Origin: Clostridium algoriphilum
Lineage (GTDB): Bacteria > Bacillota > Clostridia > Clostridiales > Clostridiaceae
Assembly (NCBI RefSeq): GCF_020443705.1
Contig: NZ_JAIZZK010000014.1
Coordinates: forward strand, 36,377-100,376
Direction: 5' to 3'
DNA: 64,000 nt
In this document: positions 19,017-27,182 of the stretch, in pieces
How the letters are laid out: each line of letters opens with the position of its first letter
Position numbering within the stretch: position 1 is the first letter of the stretch
Program-made: the position numbers and the translations under genes
The notes under the pieces: generated by a model
Database searches by the model: none
Told to the model about the DNA's origin: nothing
The model's input: the letters and a program-made list of their open reading frames with translations, nothing else

Positions 19017-19526
19017 TTATAGTATTTGTAATATATTTCTCTTTATTTCATTAAATTTTACTGATGTCACTATATCTGCAGTTCTACTTTTAGGTAAATC
19101 AACAAATATTTCTTTTTTTATTATTGCTGGTTTGTCTGATAATACATATATCCTATCAGATAAAAAAACTTCTTCTATATCATGAGTTATAAATATTATG
19201 GTGGCCTTAATCTCTTTACTTACTTCTAGAAGCCAGTAGTGCATCTTTGTTCTAGTAATAGCATCAAGTGCTCCAAAAGGCTCATCTAGTAGCATAATGT
19301 CAGATGACGACATATATGTTCTAAGTAATGCAGCTCTCTGCTTCATACCTCCTGAAAGTTGAAAAAGATATTTGTATTCAAAGCCAACAAGTCCAAATGT
19401 TTCAAAATAACTAAGCACCTGTGCTCTTGCCTCTTTTTTAGACTTTCCGTTTATAATTAGAGGAAGCGTTATATTATCAATAATATTTTTCCATGGAAGT
19501 AGCAAGTCCTTTTGATGCATAAATGG
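19017..19526 (-). pseudogene. ABC transporter ATPase remnant, 5' half deleted
   Basis: The reading frame encodes only the C-terminal two thirds of a NitT/TauT-type ABC ATPase. It starts at the Q-loop (MHQKDLLLPW) and continues through the signature LSGGMKQRAALLRT, Walker B IMLLDEPFGALD and the switch ITHDIEEVF. The Walker A region of about 75-95 residues is absent from the window. An in-frame ATG with no good ribosome site opens it. Immediately upstream, in another frame, is the broken end of a permease gene. Without a P-loop it cannot work as a normal ATPase. The family is inferred from the TPP riboswitch and the thiamine-binding neighbour. Confidence 0.85.
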
Positions 19527-19839
19527 GAACCGTTTGAGATACTACTAAAATTGAATATATACACTTCTTGATAAGTTTCACATTATCCATTAAAATAGCT
19601 AAAAACAATGCAATTAATATTGATATTACAAACCCAATTAAGGCTTCATATAAAGTTGCATATATATGGGTCGTAATGTTTGGAACTATATTAATTAATG
19701 TATTAATGATATCTTTTGGTGAAGGTAGTATGTATTGAGGAACCTCCCACTTATCTACAGCTATCTGCCATATAAAAAGAAGAATTAATTGAAATAATAT
19801 AGGAATAAGCTTATTTTCTATATTTATATACTTTTTCAT
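19520..19839 (-). pseudogene. ABC transporter permease remnant, 3' half deleted
   Basis: The first ~106 residues of a binding-protein-dependent permease of the ThiX/SsuC type: one N-terminal span, then WEVPQYILPSPKDIINTLI, and TLYEALIGFVISILIALFLAI. It reaches VVSQTVPI, where full proteins continue into the EAA-loop half. Here the frame passes straight into out-of-frame ATPase sequence and stops at 19477. The 3' half of the permease and probably a substrate-binding gene are gone. The start overlaps the end of the thiamine-binding gene by 29 bases, showing the original operon was tightly coupled. Confidence 0.85.
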
Positions 19840-20101
19840 TCATAGTCACACCTTCAGCTTTATAATCAATTTTCACTATAGAAACAACCCTTGATGCTCC
19901 ATGGGCTACACAAATTTCTTGAGCTTTCGCTACAATATCTAACAGCTTATCTAGTTCGCCTTCCATAGTAGTTTCCATTGGTCCTACCTCACATTTTACA
20001 CCGCTCGCTTGAATGTACTCTATAACCTTATCTACTACGGGATAAATCCTTTCCTCTGTTACAACTGGTATAACTTGAAGACTTACATTTACAACTGACA
20101 T
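19811..20101 (-). CDS. Thiamine-binding protein, MTH1187/YkoF family
   Basis: A 96-residue protein of the MTH1187/YkoF-like family (DUF77), small ferredoxin-like-fold proteins that bind thiamine or its pyrimidine moiety. Family features are VSLQVIPVV at the N-terminus, the GPMETTMEGELDKLLDIV segment in the middle, and GASRVVSIVKIDYK near the end. The strong GAGGGGG site and ATG 20101 set the start. It is the first gene behind the TPP riboswitch and the only intact gene of that operon, so its normal partner transporter appears lost. Confidence 0.88.
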   Translation of the reverse strand: MSVVNVSLQVIPVVTEERIYPVVDKVIEYIQASGVKCEVGPMETTMEGELDKLLDIVAKAQEICVAHGASRVVSIVKIDYKAEGVTMNEKVYKYRK

Positions 20102-20162
20102 TTAACTTCCCCCTCAAAATATTATTACAACTAAATTTTATTTAATATTTGTACTAACAGAA

Positions 20163-20232
20163 TAAATAAAGCACTAAAATAAACCCTCTGCTTTTACTCA
20201 AGCGAAGGGTTCTATAGCTATATAATTTAGCA
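20163..20232 (-). terminator. Riboswitch expression-platform terminator
   Basis: On the minus strand AACCCTTCGCTT pairs with AAGCAGAGGGTT around a six-base loop, flanked by GTGCTAAA/TTTAGTGC, then a T-rich stretch. It lies between the TPP aptamer and the first gene, where a transcription-attenuation terminator is expected. Confidence 0.75.
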
Positions 20233-20272
20233 CTATTTATGTAGTATTACTTAAATCTAAATGCAAATCATA

Positions 20273-20360
20273 TTTTCCCTCCGCTGGAATTATCCAATTC
20301 AGGTTATAAGGGTCGAAACTTAGCTGTTTCCTCTCAGACGAAATTATTGACTCCCCTAGT
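20273..20360 (-). promoter_or_regulatory. TPP riboswitch (THI element)
   Basis: The minus strand shows the conserved aptamer blocks in order: TAGGGGAGTC, CTGAGAGG, ACCCTTATAACCTGA, and TGGATAATTCCAGCGGAGGGAA. These are the standard thiamine-pyrophosphate-binding sequences. The element sits about 170 bases upstream of the thiamine-binding protein gene. Binding of TPP would favour the terminator at 20163-20232 and shut the operon. Confidence 0.96.
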
Positions 20361-20440
20361 TTAATATTAAATTAGTTTACCTATATATATATGTTACCTA
20401 AAGTTTCTTGTAATGTCAAACATTAGAGAGGCATCTTTTA

Positions 20441-20740
20441 TTAAGAATTCATATCATCTTGAAACTTTTTAATAGATGCTTTAAGTTCGTCTATCTGTTT
20501 TTGCAAATCCATATTAATACTATTAGAATTATCATTTGCATTATCTCCACCTTGATTTCCTGCCTGTGGTTGGATATTTTGAAGTTGAGCTGCAATTATA
20601 AAAATAGTTTGCCCCACACCATCTAAAAAATTCCCTACCAGATTTTGTTGGTTAATATTAAGCTTAGAAGCAATTACAATTCCAATTATTGTTGCTAATG
20701 TAGCTAATTCGTTAGGTGTGTATTCTTCTATTTTTTTCAA
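20441..20740 (-). CDS. Small protein with hydrophobic N-half and coiled C-tail
   Basis: A 99-residue protein starting at TTG 20740 after AAGGGG. Residues 10-55 are mostly apolar (ATLATIIGIVIASKL and GVGQTIFIIAAQL). A Gly/Asn/Gln-rich linker follows and then a short amphipathic helix (DLQKQIDELKASIKKFQDD) that could self-associate. Similar small proteins are common and uncharacterised in clostridia. No catalytic motif. Monocistronic, divergent from the patatin gene. Confidence 0.7.
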   Translation of the reverse strand: MKKIEEYTPNELATLATIIGIVIASKLNINQQNLVGNFLDGVGQTIFIIAAQLQNIQPQAGNQGGDNANDNSNSINMDLQKQIDELKASIKKFQDDMNS

Positions 20741-20870
20741 ATGATACCCCTTTTTAATATTGTTATATTATATAATATTCATTTCATAAAAAAGTGTAAA
20801 TAATATTTTTTTGTTAATATAGGTCATAGAAATACACTGATTCATATATTACTCATAAGGGGTGGTATAT

Positions 20871-21893
20871 ATGAATGTTTCTACTAATAGAAAATTTGCG
20901 GACATTGTGTTTGAAGGAGGCGGAGTTAAAGGCATTGGTCTTGTAGGTGCATTAAAAGCATTTGAAAACAAAGAATATCAATGGAAGAACATCTCTGGAA
21001 ACTCTGCTGGATCTATTGTAGCTGCACTAGTTGCAGTAGGCTACTCAGCTGAAGAAATAAAAAAATTAATGCTAAAGCTTGACTACACGAAAATTACTGA
21101 TAGAAGTTATTTTAATATACCTATATTGTCTAATACACTCAATCTCCTCTTTAAAAAAGGCATTTTTAAAGGTGATTATATAAAGAACTGGATTGATGAA
21201 GTTCTGTCCTATAAACTTAAGCTTACAAACAAAAACAAAGTTACTTTTGGAGATTTAATTATTCCAGGAGAAAATGGTATTCTTTTAAATAATAAAAAAT
21301 ATAAAAGAAAATACAAACTGCATATTATAGCAACTGATATCAGTAATGGAAAGATGATAATTCTACCAGAAGACATTGCTGAATACGGGATAAACCCCGA
21401 TGAACTTCAGGTAAGTTTGGCAATCAGAATGAGCATATCTATTCCCTACTTTTTTCAACCAGTTACATTAAACAATATAAATACTAATAAAAAGTCTCTC
21501 ATTGTTGATGGTGGCGTTTTAAGTAATTATCCAGTTTGGTTATTTGATGTAAATGGTGCTCCTCAATGGCCAACAATAGGTTTTAAACTCGGAGGGAACA
21601 AAGAAATACGAGAACATAAAATCACAAATATCTTAAACTTCACTTCTTCAATCATAGAAACTATGCTAGAAGCGCAGGATGATATTCATATAAGAGAAAT
21701 GGATTTTCTACGCACTGTAAAAATTGATACTCTTGATATTAAAACTACAGATTTTAATATTGAAAGCAAAAAAATTGTGGATTTATATAACTCTGGTGAA
21801 TCTTGCGCGAAAGACTTCCTTAAGAATTGGGACACCGATTATAAAAAGTATCGAATGCTAAGGAGCAATTCTTTTAACAACAATAGAATATAG
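20871..21893 (+). CDS. Patatin-like phospholipase
   Basis: A 340-residue patatin-family serine lipid acyl hydrolase. It has the oxyanion-hole motif FEGGGVKGIG at residues 14-23, the nucleophile elbow ISGNSAGSIV (GxSxG, Ser near 45), and the catalytic Asp in VDGGVLSNYP near 213, so the Ser-Asp dyad is complete. No signal peptide; cytoplasmic or peripheral. ATG 20871 has an AAGGGGTGG site; a GTG three codons earlier lies inside that site. Single gene ending in a terminator. Confidence 0.9.
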   Translation: MNVSTNRKFADIVFEGGGVKGIGLVGALKAFENKEYQWKNISGNSAGSIVAALVAVGYSAEEIKKLMLKLDYTKITDRSYFNIPILSNTLNLLFKKGIFKGDYIKNWIDEVLSYKLKLTNKNKVTFGDLIIPGENGILLNNKKYKRKYKLHIIATDISNGKMIILPEDIAEYGINPDELQVSLAIRMSISIPYFFQPVTLNNINTNKKSLIVDGGVLSNYPVWLFDVNGAPQWPTIGFKLGGNKEIREHKITNILNFTSSIIETMLEAQDDIHIREMDFLRTVKIDTLDIKTTDFNIESKKIVDLYNSGESCAKDFLKNWDTDYKKYRMLRSNSFNNNRI

Positions 21894-21895
21894 TA

Positions 21896-21937
21896 AAAAA
21901 ACACGTGGCAGGTATGCTTTCCCTACTACGTGTTTTT
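21896..21937. terminator. Bidirectional terminator
   Basis: AAAAACACGT and ACGTGTTTTT form a stem with A and T runs on both sides, between the convergent patatin and argH genes. Confidence 0.8.
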
Positions 21938-21953
21938 ATTTAAAAGGATAATC

Positions 21954-23267
21954 TTACATTTCTTTTTTTATACCTCTACTCAAAGTATTGTCATAATCTA
22001 TAAATTCATATACATCTTCATCAAATAGATCACTAAAACTTTTAAGTTCATCTAAATTTAATTCTTCTATAGCCTTATGTTTTTTCTCGCAGTTTATTAC
22101 AATGTTTCCTATAACTCCATGAGCATCTCTAAATGCCATTCCCTTTTTAACAAGATAATCTGCAGCTTCAGTAGCATTTAAAAAACCTCTTTTAACTGCA
22201 TTATGCATATTGTCTTTTTTTATCTTTAAAGATCCTAGCATTTCATTCATAACCTTTATGCATTTCAAAACTGTATCAACTGCATCAAAGAAAGGCTCTT
22301 TATCTTCTTGCATATCTTTATTATAGGCAAGTGGAATTCCCTTCATAGTGGTAAGCAGACTCATTAAGTCTCCATACACTCTTCCAGTTTTCCCTCTTAT
22401 TAGTTCTGCTGCATCTGGATTCCTTTTCTGTGGCATTATGCTACTACCAGTTGAAAACTCATCGCTAATTTCAATAAAATTGAACTCTTTTGTACTCCAT
22501 AGTATTAACTCCTCACTTAATCTACTAAAGTGCATCATTATAATAGAAAAATGAGATAGAAGTTCTAATAAATAATCTCTATCACTTACTCCATCCATAA
22601 AATTATCTACTGGTTTTTTAAACCCTAATTCTTTTGTTGTAAAAGCCCTATCTGTATCATAGGTAGTTCCTGCTAAAGCGCAACATCCAAGAGGATTCTC
22701 ATCCATAATTTCAATAGCACTAATAAGCCTTTTTTTATCCCTACTTAGCATATTATGATATGCCATAATATGTTGCCTAAATGTTACCACCTGAGCTCTT
22801 TGCATATGTGTATATCCTGGCATTATAACAGCATTATCATTTCCCACTTTAAGAATAGTAGCTAAAATATTATCTAAATTATCAATAACATCCGAGGCCT
22901 TGTACTTTGAATATAATCTCATATCTACTGCAACTTGGTCATTTCGACTTCTTGCTGTATGAAGTTTTTTACCGACATCACCTATAGTTTTTGTAAGATT
23001 TATTTCCATAAAACTGTGAATATCCTCATAGTCACCTTCAATTTTTAGCTTGCCTTCTTTTATATCTGACATTATAGAATTCAAACCATTAACTATAGTC
23101 ATGCTCTCATCCTGTGTAATGATGTTACATTTTGCAAGCATTTTAACATGAGCTATACTACCCATAATGTCTTCATAATATAATTTCTTATCAAAGCTTA
23201 GAGAACTATTAAAGTCCTCCATAAGCTTGCTTTCCTTTTCAATAAATCTTCCACCCCAAAGCTTCAT
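21954..23267 (-). CDS. argH: Argininosuccinate lyase
   Basis: A 437-residue fumarase/aspartase-superfamily enzyme that splits argininosuccinate into arginine and fumarate, the last step of arginine synthesis. It begins KLWGGRF, has HTARSRNDQVAVD (substrate loop), and the superfamily signature GSSIMPQKRNPD near residue 276. Length is slightly below the usual 455-465, with a short C-terminal tail (SRGIKKEM). It lies 41 bases after argG and ends the ABC transporter-argG-argH unit. Confidence 0.96.
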   Translation of the reverse strand: MKLWGGRFIEKESKLMEDFNSSLSFDKKLYYEDIMGSIAHVKMLAKCNIITQDESMTIVNGLNSIMSDIKEGKLKIEGDYEDIHSFMEINLTKTIGDVGKKLHTARSRNDQVAVDMRLYSKYKASDVIDNLDNILATILKVGNDNAVIMPGYTHMQRAQVVTFRQHIMAYHNMLSRDKKRLISAIEIMDENPLGCCALAGTTYDTDRAFTTKELGFKKPVDNFMDGVSDRDYLLELLSHFSIIMMHFSRLSEELILWSTKEFNFIEISDEFSTGSSIMPQKRNPDAAELIRGKTGRVYGDLMSLLTTMKGIPLAYNKDMQEDKEPFFDAVDTVLKCIKVMNEMLGSLKIKKDNMHNAVKRGFLNATEAADYLVKKGMAFRDAHGVIGNIVINCEKKHKAIEELNLDELKSFSDLFDEDVYEFIDYDNTLSRGIKKEM

Positions 23268-23308
23268 ATTATCACCTGCTTTACCTTCTGTATATTTTGT
23301 AATTTTTC

Positions 23309-24511
23309 CTAGTAGTTATTTAAATGTTTATATGCTTTTATTTTACTTGGTAAAGAAAATAAATTAATAAATCCTTCTGCATCCTTATGATCATATAAGA
23401 CACTTGAACCAAATGAGGATATACTTGCATCATATAATGCATTAGGTGATTCTTTACTTGCTACCATAATATTTCCTTTATAAAGCTTTAATTTAACGCT
23501 TCCTGTTACAGTTTCTTGAGTTTTATCTACAAATGCATCAAGAGCTTCTCTCATAGTAGTAAACCAAAGTCCATCATAAACGAGTTCTCCATATTTTTGT
23601 GATATTTGGTATTTAAAGTGAAGTGTATCTTTATCTACGGTTATTTCCTCTAGTTCTTTATGTGCTGCATAAAGAACAGTACCACCTGGAGTTTCATATA
23701 TTCCTCTTGATTTCATTCCCACAAGTCTATTCTCTACTAAATCTACAATACCTATTCCATTTTCTCCACCAATTTTATTTAATATCTTAACAATATCTAT
23801 TGGTTCAAGTTCAACACCGTTAACTTTTGTGGCAATTCCCTTTTCAAAATATATATCTACAAAAACAGGTTCATCTGGAGCTTGTTCTGGAGGTGTAACC
23901 ATAAGGTACATTTCTCTTTTGTGATCATTTTTAAAATCTTCAATATCTCCGCCTTCATGACTTGCATGCCATAAGTTTTGATCAACTGAATATATTTTCT
24001 CTTTTGTAACAGTTATTTCTATACCTCTAGCATTAGCATAATCTATAGCATCTTCTCTTGATTGTATATCCCAGATTCTCCAAGGAGCAATAATCTTAAT
24101 AGACGGATCAATAGCTGCTATTGCAACCTCAAATCTAACCTGATCATTTCCTTTACCAGTACATCCGTGGCATATATATTTTGCCCCTTCTTTATGTGCA
24201 ATTTCCACAAGTTTTTTAGCAATTAAAGGTCTTGCATAAGCTGTACCTAATAAATACTTTCCTTCATATGTTGCATTTGCTTTAACTCCTTTAAATACGT
24301 AATCTTTGATGAATTCAGCTGTTAGGTTCTCAATATATATTTTCACTGCGCCTGAACTCATAGCCTTTTTCTCAATTGCCTTCATATCATCTTCTTGTCC
24401 AACATTAATGCAAGCTGCTACAACATCCATGTCATAGTTTTCCTTAAGCCATGCTATTATAATAGAAGTATCTAATCCTCCTGAATATGCTAAAACTACT
24501 TTTTCTTTCAT
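23309..24511 (-). CDS. argG: Argininosuccinate synthase
   Basis: A 400-residue ATP-dependent ligase joining citrulline and aspartate. It has the N-type ATP pyrophosphatase motif [12 protein letters not shown] at residues 8-19, the [15 protein letters not shown] loop, and [18 protein letters not shown]. Full length. It follows the transporter ATPase gene by 66 bases and precedes argH, implying that arginine (or precursor) uptake and synthesis share control. Confidence 0.97.
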   Translation of the reverse strand: MKEKVVLAYSGGLDTSIIIAWLKENYDMDVVAACINVGQEDDMKAIEKKAMSSGAVKIYIENLTAEFIKDYVFKGVKANATYEGKYLLGTAYARPLIAKKLVEIAHKEGAKYICHGCTGKGNDQVRFEVAIAAIDPSIKIIAPWRIWDIQSREDAIDYANARGIEITVTKEKIYSVDQNLWHASHEGGDIEDFKNDHKREMYLMVTPPEQAPDEPVFVDIYFEKGIATKVNGVELEPIDIVKILNKIGGENGIGIVDLVENRLVGMKSRGIYETPGGTVLYAAHKELEEITVDKDTLHFKYQISQKYGELVYDGLWFTTMREALDAFVDKTQETVTGSVKLKLYKGNIMVASKESPNALYDASISSFGSSVLYDHKDAEGFINLFSLPSKIKAYKHLNNY

Positions 24512-24577
24512 ATTTATAATCCCCTTCCAATTTTGTTCTATTGTGTTTTAATATATTTATTATTTCTAGGTTCTGCC

Positions 24578-25309
24578 CTATAATACCTTATTCAAAAATA
24601 TTTTAGTTCTCTGCTCTTTAGGATTTGAGAAAAATTCATCTGGTGTTCCTTCTTCTACTATTTTTCCTCCATCCATGAAAATTACTCTGTCTGCCACATC
24701 CTTTGCAAAACCCATTTCATGGGTTACAACAACCATAGTCATGCCTTCTTTTGCAAGATCTTTCATTACTCCTAGAACCTCTCCAACAAGTTCGGGATCT
24801 AGAGACGATGTAGGTTCATCAAATAGCATTATGTCTGGTCTCATAGCGAGTGACCTTGCTATTGCTACTCTTTGCTTTTGACCTCCTGATAACTTTGACG
24901 GGTAGTCATCTACCTTTTCAATAAGCCCTACCTTCTCAATAATTACTTTTGCCCTCTTTAATACTTCTTCTCTCGGCTCGTGCTTGACCGTAATTGGGGC
25001 CTCTATAACATTTTGCATTACAGTCATATGATGGAACAGATTGAAATTTTGAAATACCATTCCTACTTTTTCAATTGTATTTCTCATATGCTTCTTGTTT
25101 TTAATATTCAATTTTTCTCCTTCAATGAAAACCTCTCCCTTATTAGGAATCTCAAGGTGATTTAGGCACCTGAGAAATGTGCTTTTTCCTGAACCAGAAG
25201 GGCCTATTATAACTAGTACTTCTCCTTTTTTAACAGCCACATTTAAACCTTCAAATACCGTAAGACTGCCAAAACTCTTAGTTAAATTTTTAGTTTCTAT
25301 CATATACAT
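24578..25309 (-). CDS. Polar amino-acid ABC transporter ATPase
   Basis: A 243-residue GlnQ/HisP-type ATPase with Walker [10 protein letters not shown] near residue 36, Q-loop [14 protein letters not shown], signature [15 protein letters not shown], Walker [16 protein letters not shown] and the switch VVTHEMGFA. It powers uptake with the permease and lipoprotein encoded just upstream (16-base gap to the permease). Linkage to argG-argH points to arginine, ornithine or citrulline as substrate, which is inference. Confidence 0.94.
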   Translation of the reverse strand: MYMIETKNLTKSFGSLTVFEGLNVAVKKGEVLVIIGPSGSGKSTFLRCLNHLEIPNKGEVFIEGEKLNIKNKKHMRNTIEKVGMVFQNFNLFHHMTVMQNVIEAPITVKHEPREEVLKRAKVIIEKVGLIEKVDDYPSKLSGGQKQRVAIARSLAMRPDIMLFDEPTSSLDPELVGEVLGVMKDLAKEGMTMVVVTHEMGFAKDVADRVIFMDGGKIVEEGTPDEFFSNPKEQRTKIFLNKVL

Positions 25310-25324
25310 TCTGTCTCACCTCTA

Positions 25325-25972
25325 CTAATATACTGACAGTTTTTTTTCATAATATGAAAATACTGTAGTGAAAATTGTTGTCATTAAAAGATATAAACAT
25401 GCTGTCATAAAGAAAACTTCCAAAGGTCTAAAGCTCGAGGCATATAATAACTGTGCTGTTCTCATAACTTCAACCATAGCAATAGTTGATACGAGCGAAG
25501 TATCCTTAAGCATTGTTATAAACTCATTACCAACTGACGGAATAATTATTTTAAAGGTTTGCGGAAATACTACTCTTTTCATAGTAGCTAAATAAGTAAA
25601 ACCTAATGATTTACAGGCTTCAAACTGCCCTTTATCTACTGAGAGTATTCCACCTCTAATTATCTCTGCCATATAAGCCCCTGAATTTAAGCTAAGCCCT
25701 ATTAGTGCTGTTTGGAATGCTGTAAACTCAATTCCCGCATATGGAAACCCATAATAAAATACAAATAATTGAAGAAGCATAGGTGTTCCTCTAAAGAGCC
25801 AAGTATAAAATCCTGCTACGCTGACCAATAATCTATTTTTAGAAAGTTTTAGCAATGCTGTAAACATCCCAATTAAACTTCCAAGAACTACTGATATTAC
25901 AGTCAGTTCCATGGTAATTAAACATCCTTTTAATAATACAGGAAACATTTCTTTCATAACATTTATATCCAT
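25325..25972 (-). CDS. Polar amino-acid ABC transporter permease
   Basis: A 215-residue HisM/GlnP-family permease with about five membrane spans. The opening GCLITMELTVISVVLGSLIG is followed by FRGTPMLLQLF and the EAA loop with FEACKSLGFTYLATMKRVVFPQ. Only one permease gene is present, so the transporter probably uses a homodimer. It lies between the binding-protein and ATPase genes. Confidence 0.94.
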   Translation of the reverse strand: MDINVMKEMFPVLLKGCLITMELTVISVVLGSLIGMFTALLKLSKNRLLVSVAGFYTWLFRGTPMLLQLFVFYYGFPYAGIEFTAFQTALIGLSLNSGAYMAEIIRGGILSVDKGQFEACKSLGFTYLATMKRVVFPQTFKIIIPSVGNEFITMLKDTSLVSTIAMVEVMRTAQLLYASSFRPLEVFFMTACLYLLMTTIFTTVFSYYEKKLSVY

Positions 25973-26032
25973 TCTTGTTCCTCCTGGTATCTCTTCAAAG
26001 AAAATAGCAACTATTAATTGTTATCTTCCTAA

Positions 26033-26824
26033 CTATTTTTTATATGCGTCAAATCCGAACCACTTCTGTGAAAGCTTAGAAAGAGTTCCATCTGCTTTAA
26101 GTTCATTAAGCGCCTTTTGCACTGCTACTTGTAATTCCTTATCTTGTTTTTTAAATCCAATTCCAATTGGTTCTTCACTAATTTTCTCTTTTAAAACTTT
26201 ATACATACCTGGTTTCTTTGATACATAATATCCACCAACTTGAGCATCCATAACTACTGCATCTACTCTTCCAGTTGATAATTCTTGGAATGCTTCTGTA
26301 ATTTTATCATATTTTTTAACTTGTTTTAACCCTTTCATTGCAGTTGCTGCAGTATCCCCTGTAGAACCCAGTTGACAAGCTACAACTTTACCCTTTAAAT
26401 CAGCTAAATTCTTTATTGTAGTATTTCCTTGTTTTATTGCCGCTACTTGTCCACCCATTACATAAGAGTCTGAAAAACCTATACTTTCTTTCCTCTTATC
26501 TGTAATACTCATGGCTGAAATTATAACATTGAACTTTGATGAGCCAAGAGCTAAAAGTATTCCATTAAAATCTGTAGATGTATACTCTGTTTTTACGCCT
26601 AATTTTTTTCCTACTGCATCTCCTAAATCTACATCAAATCCAACTAATTTATTATTAGAATCCCTAAATTCCATCGGAGGATAAGAATCATCTAATCCTA
26701 CAGTGAGTTTACCCGATTCTTTAACTGCTTGGAGAGAATTAAGTTTTTCCTTCTTTTGACCACATCCTACAAGTAATACGCCTGCCATAGTAACTATTAA
26801 TATAATTGACATAAACTTTTTCAA
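26033..26824 (-). CDS. Amino-acid ABC transporter binding lipoprotein
   Basis: A solute-binding protein of family 3 (SBP_bac_3). The N-terminus is a lipoprotein signal with lipobox LLVGCG. Then come LTVGLDDSYPPMEF, GFDVDLGDAVGKKLG and AMSITDKRKESIGFS, all family hallmarks, ending with the closing KWFG motif. TTG 26824 is the likely start, 8 bases after GGGGGAG; an in-frame GTG at 26833 overlaps that site. It captures a polar or basic amino acid outside the membrane. First gene of the five-gene unit ending in argH. Confidence 0.93.
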   Translation of the reverse strand: MKKFMSIILIVTMAGVLLVGCGQKKEKLNSLQAVKESGKLTVGLDDSYPPMEFRDSNNKLVGFDVDLGDAVGKKLGVKTEYTSTDFNGILLALGSSKFNVIISAMSITDKRKESIGFSDSYVMGGQVAAIKQGNTTIKNLADLKGKVVACQLGSTGDTAATAMKGLKQVKKYDKITEAFQELSTGRVDAVVMDAQVGGYYVSKKPGMYKVLKEKISEEPIGIGFKKQDKELQVAVQKALNELKADGTLSKLSQKWFGFDAYKK

Positions 26825-26858
26825 AAATACCACTCCCCCATATATAATATAAAATTTA

Positions 26859-26872
26859 TGAATATTTATACA
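26859..26872. promoter_or_regulatory. Candidate ARG box
   Basis: TGAATATTTATACA matches the ArgR/AhrC operator pattern TGAATWWWWATTCA at 13 of 14 positions. It lies 35-48 bases upstream of the binding-protein start, in the leader of the transporter-argG-argH unit and about 90 bases after the -10. A weaker overlapping half-site (TGCAT on the minus strand) adjoins it. Pattern match only. Confidence 0.45.
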
Positions 26873-26961
26873 TTCTTATGCATATCACTTGTTTCATATT
26901 ATTTCCTTTTATTATCCGTTTCTTAACTTTTATTATTGATTTAACTGGCTTTCTTTTACTA

Positions 26962-26990
26962 ATTATATATTACTTTTTATAATAATGCAA
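26962..26990 (-). promoter_or_regulatory. Promoter of the transporter-argG-argH unit
   Basis: Minus strand: -35 TTGCAT (26985-26990), 17-base spacer, -10 TATAAT (26962-26967). It is about 130 bases upstream of the first gene. Confidence 0.6.
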
Positions 26991-27085
26991 TGCTTTTTTA
27001 TTATTTTCTATTCGTTTTATACAATGTTTATGCATATACCTAATGAGAATTTACTAATTCAATTGATTTTGCTCGTTTTAAAGTT

Positions 27086-27124
27086 TAAAAGAGCCCTTAG
27101 CATCATATTAGGCTAAAGACTCTT
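27086..27124 (-). terminator. Terminator after carB
   Basis: On the minus strand AAGAG + CTTTAGC pairs with GCTAAGG + CTCTT around a ten-base loop, followed by TTTAAACTTT. About 60 bases past the carB stop. Confidence 0.7.
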
Positions 27125-27182
27125 ACACTTTATTTTTTTAAAATTATTAACTATTATGAATAGGTCATTATGGCTTTAGTAA

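Noticed and set aside
27041..27060. Second ARG box (TGAATTAGTAAATTC on the minus strand)
   Set aside because: Half-sites are out of register by one base with the operator pattern; left out of the feature list.
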